From Elioraea sp. Yellowstone (GTDB lineage: Bacteria; Pseudomonadota; Alphaproteobacteria; Acetobacterales; Acetobacteraceae), in the NCBI RefSeq assembly GCF_006704265.1, contig NZ_VIKA01000004.1, positions 1 to 64,000 of the forward strand: DNA of 64,000 nucleotides, read 5' to 3'. The notes beneath the pieces were generated by a model. The model ran no database searches. It was not told the origin of the DNA and was given only the letters and a program-made list of their open reading frames with translations. A program made the translations under genes and the position numbers. Below, in pieces: positions 44,511 to 52,326 of this stretch (within the stretch, counting starts at the first letter, position 1; each line of letters starts with the position of its first letter).

Positions 44511-45572
44511 TCAATCCGCCGGCACCGTCCCCTCGGGCAGGCGCGCCGACCGGCGCAGCACCAGCCGGCAGGGGATGCGCCACTGCGGCGCGGCGCGGCG
44601 CGGCGACGCCGCCGGGTCTTCCAGCGCCGCCACCGCGGCCTGTGCGAGCGCGGCGACGTCCTGCGCCACCGTGGTGAGGCGATAGGCGGCCAGCCCCGCC
44701 GAGGGCGTGTCGTCGAAGCCGACCACCGAGAGATCGCGCGGGATGTCGAGCCCGAAGCGCGTGCGTGCCGCGTCGATCACGCCGAGCGCCATCTCGTCAT
44801 TGGCGCAGAACACGGCATCCGGCCGGTCCGCGCGCGCGAGCAGCCGCTGCGCCGCCTCCAGCCCGCCGGCGTAGGTGAAGCGGCCGACTTCGCGCGCGGC
44901 GAGCACGAGCCCTTGCGCCGCCAGCCCCTGCGTGAAGCCGCGCTCGCGCTCGTCGCTGGTCGAGGTCGCCTCGATCCCGGCGAGGAAGGCGGGCCGGCTG
45001 TGGCCGGCGGCGGCGAGCAGGTCGGCGACCAGCCGGCCGCCGCCGAGATTGTCGGCACCGACCAGCGCGGCCTGCGGCCCCTTCGCGTCGGCGCGGCGGT
45101 CCACCAGCACCACGGGCGTGCGGGCGGCGGCGCAGCGCGCCGCGATCCCCGAGGAGAGCATGGCCGAGGCGACCACCACGCCGTCCACCTGGTAGGAGAG
45201 CAGATGCGCGAGCAGGTCGTCGGTCGCCTGCGGGTCGGGCGCGACGGCGACCAGGGGCAAGAGCCCGCGCGCCTGCAGCGCGCCGCCCAGCGCCTCGAGC
45301 AGCCGCGCGTAGAACGGATTGGCGATCTCGGTGATCACCACCCCGACGATGCCGGAACGACGCGTGTTCAGGCTGCGCGCAAGCGCGTTCGGCCGGTAGC
45401 CCACCGCCTTCGCCGCGGCGAGGATGCGCCGGCGCGTCTCGGGCGCGACCGATGCGCCGGGGGTGAAGGCCCGGCTGACGGCCGCGCGCGAGACGCCGGC
45501 CGCGCGTGCGACATCGGCCGAGGTCACCCAGCGGCGCGCGCGGCGCGCCCTGTCCGCCTGATCCTGGTCCAA
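44511..45572 (-). CDS. LacI-family transcriptional regulator
   Basis: This encodes 353 residues from a TTG at 45572 preceded by GAGAGAGG; a GTG about 15 codons in (VTSADVARAAG) would also keep the whole DNA-binding domain. The helix-turn-helix is TSADVARAAGVSRAAVSRAF, followed by the hinge ILAAAKAVGYRPNALARSL. A periplasmic-binding-protein-like sensor domain follows (VGVVITEIANPFYARLLEAL, PDAVFCANDEMALGVIDAARTRFGLDIPRDLSVVGFDDTPSA). It probably binds the perfect palindrome at 45621-45640 and represses itself and the divergent TRAP operon until a sugar-like inducer appears. The end of the gene lies 102 bp before guaB. Confidence 0.9.
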   Translation of the reverse strand: MDQDQADRARRARRWVTSADVARAAGVSRAAVSRAFTPGASVAPETRRRILAAAKAVGYRPNALARSLNTRRSGIVGVVITEIANPFYARLLEALGGALQARGLLPLVAVAPDPQATDDLLAHLLSYQVDGVVVASAMLSSGIAARCAAARTPVVLVDRRADAKGPQAALVGADNLGGGRLVADLLAAAGHSRPAFLAGIEATSTSDERERGFTQGLAAQGLVLAAREVGRFTYAGGLEAAQRLLARADRPDAVFCANDEMALGVIDAARTRFGLDIPRDLSVVGFDDTPSAGLAAYRLTTVAQDVAALAQAAVAALEDPAASPRRAAPQWRIPCRLVLRRSARLPEGTVPAD

Positions 45573-45609
45573 TCGCCTCTCTCCGCGCCTGGCTTGACGG
45601 CGCGGGCCG

Positions 45610-45638
45610 ATCGTAAGAGGCTTTGCACACGTGTGCAA
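45610..45638 (-). promoter_or_regulatory. Promoter candidate for the lacI-type gene
   Basis: Minus-strand TTGCAC (45638-45633) lies inside the operator palindrome. Seventeen bases further is TACGAT (45615-45610). Transcription would start near 45603, giving a leader of about 30 bases. Binding of the regulator would cover the -35 box, implying autorepression. Confidence 0.4.
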
Positions 45639-45640
45639 AG
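45621..45640. promoter_or_regulatory. Perfect 20-bp LacI-type operator palindrome
   Basis: CTTTGCACACGTGTGCAAAG at 45621-45640 is a perfect inverted repeat with a central CG, the usual symmetry of LacI/GalR operators. It sits between the divergent regulator gene and the TRAP operon. Only this copy was noticed in the window. Confidence 0.8.
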
Positions 45641-45642
45641 AC

Positions 45643-45664
45643 GCCCGGCGCCGAGGCGCCGGGC
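45643..45664 (+). other. Leader hairpin downstream of the operator
   Basis: GCCCGGCGCC (45643-45652) and GGCGCCGGGC (45655-45664) form a 10-bp perfect inverted repeat with a 2-base centre, just 2 bp past the operator. It would sit near the 5' end of the TRAP transcript, immediately before an AGGGGGAGGAG ribosome-binding site. Confidence 0.5.
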
Positions 45665-45678
45665 AGGGGGAGGAGCGG

Positions 45679-45903
45679 ATGGGCGCCAGCCGCGGCCGGA
45701 TCGTCGGGATCGGCTTCCGCAGCCGCGCGGTTGCCGCCCGCAGCGTCGGGACAGCCGGCGCATCGCCCCGCGGCTTCGCCGTCCCCCTCGCCTGCGGGCG
45801 CCGCGTCGCGGCGCCGTCCCTGCCGGACCGCGCGACGCGCGCGGCCGGATCGGCCCGCCGGGACCGGGCCCGGACACGACCAGCAGAGGAAGCCAGACCA
45901 TGA
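45679..45903 (+). CDS. Possible small upstream frame coupled to the TRAP binding-protein gene
   Basis: This is a 74-codon frame beginning at ATG 45679 behind a strong GGGGGAGGAG site. It ends in an ATGA overlap with the dctP start at 45900. Third codon positions are almost all G or C through the first 57 or so codons, like real genes here. The product would be Arg/Ala-rich with no recognisable domain (it begins GASRGRIVGIGFRSR). It could be a real small protein, a leader that couples translation to dctP, or chance. The remainder of 45573-45899 is the operator and leader described separately. Confidence 0.3.
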   Translation: MGASRGRIVGIGFRSRAVAARSVGTAGASPRGFAVPLACGRRVAAPSLPDRATRAAGSARRDRARTRPAEEARP

Positions 45904-46907
45904 CCCCGACCCGTCGTACCGTGCTGGCCGCGGCCGGCGCCGCCGCCACGCTGCCCTGGCTGCCGCGCGCCGCGCGCGCGGCCACGCTGCGCTACGCCCA
46001 TGTCGGCGCGCCCGGCGACGTGCAGACGCGCTTCGCCGAGGAGTTCGCCGCCCTGGCGAGACAGAAGAGCGGCGGACGCACCGACATCCGGGTGTTCGGC
46101 AACAGCCAGCTCGGCGGCGTCTCCGAGATGGTTGACGGCGTGCAGACCGGCGCCATCCAGATGGCGCATCACGACTTCGCCTCGCTCACCAAGTACGTGC
46201 CCGAGCTCGGCGTGTTCAATGCGCCCTATGTCTATCGCGACGGCCGCCACGCGCTCGCCGCGACCGATCCCGAGCGCTCGCCGGTCGCGCGCGAGCTGAA
46301 CGAGAGGCTGGTCGCCGCCGCCGGCATCCGCATCGTCGGCCGGATCTATCGCGGCCCGCGCCACATCACCGCCAAGTTCGCGGTGCGCCGCCCCGAGGAT
46401 CTCAGCAACAAGCCGTTCCGCGCCGTGCCCGTGGATCTCTGGGTGTCGATGGTGCGCGGCTTCGGCGCCGTGCCGACCCCGGTCGAGGTCTCGGAACTGC
46501 CCACCGCGCTGATGACCGGGGTGGTGGTCGGGCAGGAGAACCCGCTCACCATGATCAACGCGAACAAGCTGTTCGAGGTGCAGTCGCACGTCTCGCTCAC
46601 CGGGCACATGCTCTCCGTCCTCGCCGTGTTCGCCAACGACCGCGCCTGGCAGCGCCTGCCGGCAGACGAGCGCCAGGCGATCTCGGCCGCGCTCGCCGAG
46701 AAGGCGACCGAGTCGCTCGCCTGGGCGGAGGCGGCGGATGCCGAGCTCGTGCAGGTCCTGAAGCAGCGCGGCATGACCGTGATCACCGAGGCGGACGGGC
46801 TGGACAACGCCGCGTTCCGGCGCGCGGTGCAGGCGCAGATCCGGCGCGACTATCCGGCCTGGACCTCGCTGATCGAGCGCATCGGCCAGGTGCAGGCCGG
46901 ATCGTAG
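45900..46907 (+). CDS. TRAP transporter substrate-binding protein (DctP type), LacI-linked locus
   Basis: This encodes 335 residues. The N-terminus MTPTRRTVLAAAGAAATLPW is a Tat-like signal, cleaved near ARA-ATL. Mature landmarks are LRYAHVGAPGDVQTRFAEEFAALARQKSGGRTDIRVFGNSQLGGVSEMVDGVQTGAIQM, FRAVPVDLWVSMVRGFGAVPTPVEVSELPTALMTGVVVGQENPLTMI and a helical C-terminus. The usual conserved Arg that pairs with a carboxylate (in LRV/VRV contexts of sugar-acid binders) is here within FRAVPVDLW, so the ligand may not be a simple acid. Eight bases separate it from dctQ. Function in uptake is secure; the ligand is unknown. Confidence 0.9.
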   Translation: MTPTRRTVLAAAGAAATLPWLPRAARAATLRYAHVGAPGDVQTRFAEEFAALARQKSGGRTDIRVFGNSQLGGVSEMVDGVQTGAIQMAHHDFASLTKYVPELGVFNAPYVYRDGRHALAATDPERSPVARELNERLVAAAGIRIVGRIYRGPRHITAKFAVRRPEDLSNKPFRAVPVDLWVSMVRGFGAVPTPVEVSELPTALMTGVVVGQENPLTMINANKLFEVQSHVSLTGHMLSVLAVFANDRAWQRLPADERQAISAALAEKATESLAWAEAADAELVQVLKQRGMTVITEADGLDNAAFRRAVQAQIRRDYPAWTSLIERIGQVQAGS

Positions 46908-46915
46908 CCGGCGCC

Positions 46916-47392
46916 GTGGCCGCGCTCGCCCGCCTCCTGGTCGCCGCAACCGGCGCCGTCGGGGTCGCGCTCCTGCTCGGCCTGGTGGCGATCCTGTCCG
47001 CGCAGATCGTGCTGCGCGACCTCTTCCTCGCGCCCATCGTCGGGCTCGAGGAGGTGACGCGGATGCTGATGATCCTGATGGTCTGGATCGCCTATCCGCT
47101 GGTGGTGCAGGCGGGCGAGAACATCGTCATGGCGGAGCTGAAGGCGGGCCTGCCCGCCCGGCTCCGCCGCGGCGCCGACCTCGCGATCGGGCTCGCCTGC
47201 GCCGCGGCGGCGCTGGTCATGGTCTGGGCGACCTGGCGGGCGCTCGCGGCCAATCCGCGCAACATGACGCCCACACTCGGCATCCCGTTCTGGATCTATC
47301 TCGCCTCCGCGGCCTTCGGCTTCGCCGGCGCGGCCCTCCTGCATCTGCGCCGGCTGCGCCAGGGCCAGGACGCCGGCAGCGTCGCGCTCTAG
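46916..47392 (+). CDS. TRAP transporter small permease (DctQ type)
   Basis: This encodes 158 residues from a GTG at 46916. Four hydrophobic helices are present, with the pattern ILSAQIVLRDLFLAPIVGLEEVTRMLMILMVWIAYPLVVQAGENI and ARLRRG... characteristic of DctQ. It partners the DctM protein encoded 12 bp downstream. No ribosome-binding site better than CGGCGCC is visible before the GTG, so translation may depend on coupling to dctP. Confidence 0.85.
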   Translation: MAALARLLVAATGAVGVALLLGLVAILSAQIVLRDLFLAPIVGLEEVTRMLMILMVWIAYPLVVQAGENIVMAELKAGLPARLRRGADLAIGLACAAAALVMVWATWRALAANPRNMTPTLGIPFWIYLASAAFGFAGAALLHLRRLRQGQDAGSVAL

Positions 47393-47404
47393 GGGCCGCG
47401 GCGC

Positions 47405-48679
47405 GTGGGCTACGCCGTCATCGCCGGCTTCGCCGCGCTGTTCGTCGCCGGCGTGCCGGTGGTCTATGCGGTGCTGATCCCGAGCATCGCCTATGTGCTG
47501 CTCGAGGGCCTGCCGCCGACGCTGCTCGCGAGCCGCGTCGTCTACGCGCTCGACAGCTTCCCGCTGGTCGCGGTGCCGGTGTTCATCTTCGTCGGCAACC
47601 TGATGAACCTCGCCGGCATCACCGACCGCATCTTCCGCTTCGCGAGCGTGCTCGCTGCGCGGCTGCATGGCGGGCTGGCGCAGGTGAACATCCTCGCCAG
47701 CCTGATCTTCTCGGGGATCTCGGGCGCCGCACTCGCCGATGTCGGCGGCCTCGGCCGGGTCGAGATCAAGGCGATGCGCGAGCGCGGCTTCGATGCGCCG
47801 TTCGCGGCCGCGGTCACCGCCTCCTCGGCGCTGATCGGGCCGATCTTCCCGCCCTCCATCCCGCTGATCGTCTACGGCTCGGTCACCTCGGTCTCGATCA
47901 TCCAGCTCCTGATGGCGGGCATCCTGCCAGCGCTCTTCTGCACGGCGGCACTGATGGCGACGGCGGCGATCGTCGCGCTGCGCGCCGGCTACCCGCGCGC
48001 GGAGCGCTGGCCGTCCGTCCGCGAGGTGCTGAAGGCGCTCGGGCCGGCGCTGCCCGCCCTGCTCGCGCCGCTGTTCCTGATCGCGGGGATGCTGACGGGC
48101 GTCTTCACCCCGACCGAGGCGGCCGCGGCGGCGGCGGTCTACGTGCTCGCGATCGGCTTCCTCCTCTACCGCGAGATGACGGTGGCGCACGTGCTGCACG
48201 CGGCGCTCATGACCGCGCGCAACACCTCGGCGATCCTGGTGATCGTCGCGGCCGCGGCGATGTTCGGCTGGATCCTCGCGATCGAGGAGATCCCGCAGGC
48301 CTTCGGCGCCGCGATCGCCGGGCTGTCCGGGAACCGGCTGGTTCTCCTTCTGCTCGTGAACCTGATCTTCTTCGTCGCCGGCATGTTCCTTGACAGCACC
48401 ACGGCGACGCTGCTGATCGTGCCGATCATCGCCCCGCCGGTGGTCGCCGCCGGCGTGGATCCCGTCCATCTCGGCCTGATCGTGGTGTTCAACCTGATGA
48501 TCGGGCTGCTGACGCCGCCGATGGGGCTGGCGCTGTTCCTGATCTGCGACATCGCGCAGATCACGATGCGGGCGCTCCTGCGCGCGCTCGTGCCGTTCTA
48601 CCTGCCGCTCGCGGCGACGCTCGCCGCCATCACGCTGTGGGAGGACATGGTGCTCGCCATCCCCCGCCTGATCCGCTGA
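47405..48679 (+). CDS. TRAP transporter large permease (DctM type)
   Basis: This encodes 424 residues from a GTG. Motifs include FVAGVPVVYAVLIPSIAYVL, FPLVAVPVFIFVGNLMNLAGITDRIFRFA, GGLAQVNILASLIFSGISGAALADVGGLGRVEIKAM, GPIFPPSIPLIVYGSVTSVSIIQLLMAGI, GVFTPTEAAAAAAVYVLAIGF and NLMIGLLTPPMGLALFLI. It carries out sodium-driven import with the preceding DctQ and DctP. Sequence around the same motifs differs clearly from the DctM at 26960-28237, so the two TRAP systems are not recent duplicates. Confidence 0.92.
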   Translation: MGYAVIAGFAALFVAGVPVVYAVLIPSIAYVLLEGLPPTLLASRVVYALDSFPLVAVPVFIFVGNLMNLAGITDRIFRFASVLAARLHGGLAQVNILASLIFSGISGAALADVGGLGRVEIKAMRERGFDAPFAAAVTASSALIGPIFPPSIPLIVYGSVTSVSIIQLLMAGILPALFCTAALMATAAIVALRAGYPRAERWPSVREVLKALGPALPALLAPLFLIAGMLTGVFTPTEAAAAAAVYVLAIGFLLYREMTVAHVLHAALMTARNTSAILVIVAAAAMFGWILAIEEIPQAFGAAIAGLSGNRLVLLLLVNLIFFVAGMFLDSTTATLLIVPIIAPPVVAAGVDPVHLGLIVVFNLMIGLLTPPMGLALFLICDIAQITMRALLRALVPFYLPLAATLAAITLWEDMVLAIPRLIR

Positions 48680-48695
48680 AGGAGGACACTCGGAG

Positions 48696-49142
48696 ATGCG
48701 CATCGCGCTCGGTTGCGACCACGCCGGATTCCCGATGAAGGCAGAGGTGCTGGAGGTGATCCGCGCGCTCGGCCACGAGGTGGAGGATCTCGGCACGCAC
48801 ACCCCCGATCCGGTCGATTTCCCCGACATCGCCCGCGCGGTGTGCGACCGCGTCGCCTCCGGCCGGGCCGATCGCGGCATGCTGGTCTGCGGCACTGGGG
48901 TCGGCGCCTCGATCGCGGCGAACAAGCGGCGCGGCATCCGCGCCGCGGTCTGCCACGACGTGCATTCGGCGCACCAGTCGGTGGAGCACGACGACGTCAA
49001 CGTGATGTGCATCGGCGCGCAGATCGTCGGGCCGTGGCTGGCGCGCGACCTGGTGCGCGCGTTCCTCGAGGCGCGTTTCGATGCGACCGAGGACCATCGC
49101 CGCCGGGTGGCGAAGCTGACGGCGTTCGAGCGCGAGGGGTAG
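48696..49142 (+). CDS. rpiB: RpiB/LacA/LacB-family sugar-phosphate isomerase
   Basis: This encodes 148 residues, with an AAGGAGGA site. The family signature is complete: MRIALGCDHAGFPMK, VEDLGTHTPDPVDFPDIARAV, GMLVCGTGVGASIAANKRRGIRAAVCHD and the His in VHSAHQSVEHDDVNVMCIGAQIVG. The Cys in VCGTGVG is the catalytic base of RpiB enzymes. It would interconvert ribose-5-P and ribulose-5-P, or act on a related aldose/ketose phosphate such as a tetrose, allose or xylulose derivative. Being the only enzyme in the LacI-TRAP operon suggests a pathway-specific isomerase rather than the housekeeping copy. A short inverted repeat (CTCCGCG/CGCGGAG) follows before the convergent MATE gene. Confidence 0.88.
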   Translation: MRIALGCDHAGFPMKAEVLEVIRALGHEVEDLGTHTPDPVDFPDIARAVCDRVASGRADRGMLVCGTGVGASIAANKRRGIRAAVCHDVHSAHQSVEHDDVNVMCIGAQIVGPWLARDLVRAFLEARFDATEDHRRRVAKLTAFEREG

Positions 49143-49269
49143 CGGGCCGCGGCGCGCCGCCCGTCGGTCTCGGCGGCGGGGCAAGGGCGTTCCGGCCCTC
49201 CGCGTCCGCTGTTGCGGCTCGCCGCGGAGGCGCTGCGGCGGGACGGGACGTCTCTGAGCCGCTCTGCGC

Positions 49270-50604
49270 CTATCGCGCGCCGCCGGACCAGATGCCGGGC
49301 CGCACCGACGACGCGACGACCAGCCCGTAGCCCGCGAGCGCGAGCGAGACGCAGGCGAACAGCCCGGCAAGCCCGAACCGTCCGCCCGCCAGCGCGCCGC
49401 CGCCCGCCGCGAGCGCGATCCGGAGCAGCGCGGCGAGGAAGGGGATGCGCATCCGCCCCGCCCCCTGGCTCGCGAAGTAGAGGGTCATGCCCAGGCCGAG
49501 CGCGGCGAAGGACGGCCCGACCAGCAGGAGGTAGAGGCGGATCGCCTCGCGCACCGCCGGTTCGGTCGCGAACAGGCCGGCGAAGCGTGAGGGGAAGAGG
49601 GCGACCGTCAGCCCGACCGCGCCCGAGATCGCCGCCGAGAGCAGGCCGCCGCGCCAGGCGGTGAGGCGCGCGCCGGGCCAGTCGCCGGCGCCGACGCGCA
49701 TGCCGACCAGCGCGGTCAGCGCCGCGCCGATGCCGTAGGCGAGCGGGATCATCAGGAACTCGAGGCGGACGCCGACGCCATAGGCGGCGATCGCCGCGGT
49801 GCCGTGCCGGCCCACCAGCGCGGTCACCAGCACCGTGGTCAGGTTGGCGATCGTCGCCATGGCGGAGGCGACCAGCCCGACCGAGAGGATCCGCCCGAAC
49901 AGCCTCGCATCGAGCCGCGCCCGCAGCGAGGGGCGGAAGCCCGCGCCGCCGCGCAGGATCGCCGCCCCCATCAGCGCAGTCGCGAGCGCGAAGGAGACGA
50001 CGTAGGCGACGCCGGCGCCGGCGATGCCGAGATCCGTGCCCAGCACCAGCGCGGCCGAAAGCGGCGCATCGACCGCCCAGACGCCGAGCATGATCCGTGC
50101 CGGCAGGCGCATGTTGCCCGCGCCGCGCAGCGCGGCGGCGAGGGTGTTGGCAAGCCACACCATCACCGAGCCCGCGAACAGCGTGCGCGCGTAGAGGGTC
50201 GCATGGGCGAGCGCCTCGCCCCGCCCGCCCATCAGCCGGAACAGCGCCGGCCCCCACAGCCCGATCAGCACCGTGAAGGCGAGGCCGAGCACGATGGCGA
50301 TGACCGCGGCGTGCAGCACCAGCGCCGAGGCCTCGTCGCGCCGCCCCGCGCCGAGCGCGCGCGCGATCGCCGAGGAGACGCCTCCGCCCATCGCCCCGGT
50401 GCTCATCATCTGCATCAGCAGGAGGAGCGGCAGCACGAGCGCGTAGCCCGCGAGCGACGCGGTACCGAGCCGGCCGATCACCCACACCTCGACGGTCTGG
50501 CAGGCGGCCTGGGCGAAGGCGACGCCGATGGTCGGCAGGGAGAGCCGCAGGATCGTGCCGAGCGATGCCGGCTGGGGGGCCGGCGAGCCGACGGGCGGAC
50601 GCAT
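49270..50604 (-). CDS. MATE-family multidrug/metabolite exporter
   Basis: This encodes 444 residues. The ATG complementary to 50602-50604 gives a normal MATE length; an extension upstream is Pro/Arg-rich and noncoding in character. Twelve hydrophobic helices are visible in two halves. Family features are RLSLPTIGVAFAQAACQTVEVWVIGRLGTASLAGYAL, STGAMGGGVSSAIARALGAGRRDEAS, NTLAAALRGAGNMRLPARIM and, in the second half, AIAAYGVGVRLEFLMIPLAYGIGAALTALVGMRVGAGDWPGA. It exchanges Na+ or H+ for an organic substrate in the inner membrane. The substrate is unknown and no regulator is adjacent. Confidence 0.88.
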   Translation of the reverse strand: MRPPVGSPAPQPASLGTILRLSLPTIGVAFAQAACQTVEVWVIGRLGTASLAGYALVLPLLLLMQMMSTGAMGGGVSSAIARALGAGRRDEASALVLHAAVIAIVLGLAFTVLIGLWGPALFRLMGGRGEALAHATLYARTLFAGSVMVWLANTLAAALRGAGNMRLPARIMLGVWAVDAPLSAALVLGTDLGIAGAGVAYVVSFALATALMGAAILRGGAGFRPSLRARLDARLFGRILSVGLVASAMATIANLTTVLVTALVGRHGTAAIAAYGVGVRLEFLMIPLAYGIGAALTALVGMRVGAGDWPGARLTAWRGGLLSAAISGAVGLTVALFPSRFAGLFATEPAVREAIRLYLLLVGPSFAALGLGMTLYFASQGAGRMRIPFLAALLRIALAAGGGALAGGRFGLAGLFACVSLALAGYGLVVASSVRPGIWSGGAR

Positions 50605-51102
50605 GCGGGGCGGAGAGTGGCGCGGCCGGCGGTGCGCGCCAAGGGCCGGTCTGGCGGGGGCGGTCCGTGGCGGCCGCGGCCGTGCCGGCTGCAACACGGT
50701 TGTGACCGGACGCACATCAATCGGTAACGATCCGGTGCGAGACTGGAGAGGTCGGCGTTCGTCCGGTCGGGCCGGCCGCCGACGCCCGGAGGTGACGGTC
50801 ATGTTCGCGCTGTTCGCAACGCTACCGCCGATGCCGAGCCCTCCCCGTGCGGGCCTGATCGCGCGCATCGCGCGACGCTTCCGCCGGCCGCGCTGAACCG
50901 GCCGCGCGACCCGGCCCCGACGGTGCGGCGGGACCGGCGCCAGCGCACGCGGCTTCCGCTCCAGGGGCGCGGGCGGCGGGGTGCCGGGCCTGCAGAACGG
51001 TCACGGTCCGGACCACGTTTCGCACAAGTTTAACGCCGCCGTCACGTGCGTGACGCGATCCCGTGCGATGCCATCCGCGGCATTCGATCGGGGGAGCTTC
51101 CG
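50605..51102. other. Intergenic region between the MATE gene and the next ABC operon
   Basis: About 500 bp separate two divergent units. It contains the small Shine-Dalgarno-led frame at 50801-50896 described separately. A possible but poorly spaced promoter precedes that frame (TTGTGA at 50700-50705, TAACGA at 50725-50730, 19 bp apart). The stretch 50897-51060 shows no gene. No palindrome stands out. Confidence 0.5.
50801..50896 (+). CDS. Candidate 31-residue basic small protein
   Basis: ATG 50801 follows a near-perfect GGAGGTGA (50788-50795) at 5 bases. The frame reads MFALFATLPPMPSPPRAGLI, then a strongly basic helical tail ARIARRFRRPR, and stops at 50896. Small proteins with a short hydrophobic start and an Arg-rich end are common but easily missed in alphaproteobacteria. 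No homologue is recognised, and G/C at third positions is a little lower than in the neighbouring genes. Treat it as a candidate resting mainly on the ribosome-binding site. Confidence 0.35.
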   Translation: MFALFATLPPMPSPPRAGLIARIARRFRRPR

Positions 51103-52125
51103 ATGCGCCGGCGTCACCTTCTGGCCGCGACCGCGGCCACCCTGCCCGCGGCTGCCCTGCCGCTGCCGCTTCGCGCCGAAGCGCGGGCGGTCTGCTACAA
51201 TTGCCCGCCAGAATGGGCCGACTGGGGTTCCGCGCTGCGGGCGATCCGCGACCGGCTCGGCATCGTCGTGCCGCACGACAACAAGAACTCCGGCCAGGCG
51301 CTCGCCGCCCTGATCGCCGAGAAGGCCCGGCCGGTCGCGGATGTCGTCTACATGGGAGGGAACTTCGGGCCGCGCGCGGTGGCGGCCGGCGTGCTTGCGC
51401 CCTATCGCCCGGCGCTGATCGCGGAGGTGCCCGAGGGGATGAAGGACCCGGCCGGGCACTGGTTCGCGATCCATTCCGGCACGCTCGGGCTGTTCGTGAA
51501 CACGGAGGCGCTCGGCCGCGGCGTTCCGGTGCCGGAGGGCTGGAACGACCTGCTCAAGCCCGTCTACCGCGGCAAGGTCGGATACCTGAACCCGGTCTCG
51601 GCCGCGGTCGGCCAGGTGGGCCTGTTCGCTGTCAACCTCGCCCTCGGCGGGTCGTACGAGGATTTCGGGCCGGGCGCACGGTTCTTCGCGGCGCTCAAGG
51701 CGAACGATCCGATCGTTCCGACCCAGACGGCCTATGCGCGTGTGGTGTCGGGCGAGATCCCGATCCTGTTCGACTACGACTTCAACGCCATGCGGGCGCA
51801 GTTCACGGATCGCGCACCGGTGCGCTTCGTCCTGCCGAAGGAAGGCACGATCAGCTTTCCCTACGTCATGGGCCTGGTCGCGAACGCGCCTCATCCCGAG
51901 AACGGCAAGAAGGTGCTCGACTTCACCCTCTCCGACGAGGGGCAGCGGATCTGGGCGAACGCGTATCTGCGCCCGGTGCGGCCGACGGTGGCGCTGCCCT
52001 CGGCGGTGGCCTCGCGTTTCCTGCCGGCGGGCGAGTATGCGCGGGCGCGGCCCGTCGACATCGAGCGGATGGTTGCGACCCAGGACGCGGCGGTGGCCCG
52101 CTATCGTGCCGAACTCGGCGTCTGA
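51103..52125 (+). CDS. ABC transporter substrate-binding protein, family 1 (iron/thiamine/phosphonate-type)
   Basis: This encodes 340 residues from ATG 51103 behind GGGGGAG; an upstream ATG at 51046 lacks a site. The signal peptide has an RRRHLLAA start (Tat-like) and ends near RAEA. The mature protein shows VYMGGNFGPRAVAAGVLAPYRP, HSGTLGLFVNTEAL, PEGWNDLLKPVYRGKVGYLNPVSAAVGQ and ILFDYDFNAMRAQF, typical of the clade that binds Fe3+, thiamine, polyamines or 2-aminoethylphosphonate. It retains two Cys near its mature N-terminus (VCYNCPPEW), which is unusual. The two permeases and the ATPase follow after a 201-bp gap that holds nothing recognisable. Confidence 0.85.
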   Translation: MRRRHLLAATAATLPAAALPLPLRAEARAVCYNCPPEWADWGSALRAIRDRLGIVVPHDNKNSGQALAALIAEKARPVADVVYMGGNFGPRAVAAGVLAPYRPALIAEVPEGMKDPAGHWFAIHSGTLGLFVNTEALGRGVPVPEGWNDLLKPVYRGKVGYLNPVSAAVGQVGLFAVNLALGGSYEDFGPGARFFAALKANDPIVPTQTAYARVVSGEIPILFDYDFNAMRAQFTDRAPVRFVLPKEGTISFPYVMGLVANAPHPENGKKVLDFTLSDEGQRIWANAYLRPVRPTVALPSAVASRFLPAGEYARARPVDIERMVATQDAAVARYRAELGV

Positions 52126-52326
52126 CGCGGATGGACGACCGCGTGCGGGGCGGAGGGCGGGCGGCGCACATCCGCGCCGCATCGGCGGATAGGTGGGCGT
52201 CGGCGCGGATCGCATCGTCGGCCCCGCGCCATGCCAACCGCCGCGGCGACCACAGCCGCCGTCGCGATTGCCTCGTCCGGGGCCCGCACCGCACGGCATG
52301 ACCGCGAAGTGCCGGAACGGCCGGTG

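Noticed and set aside
50528-50896. A 122-codon frame reaching back from the 31-codon candidate into the MATE gene
   Set aside because: The upstream part overlaps the MATE coding start antisense and is in a different frame from the small frame led by GGAGGTGA.
52131-52301. A small plus-strand frame between the ABC binding-protein and permease genes
   Set aside because: No ribosome-binding site, Arg/His-rich shadow-like composition, and no recognisable motif.
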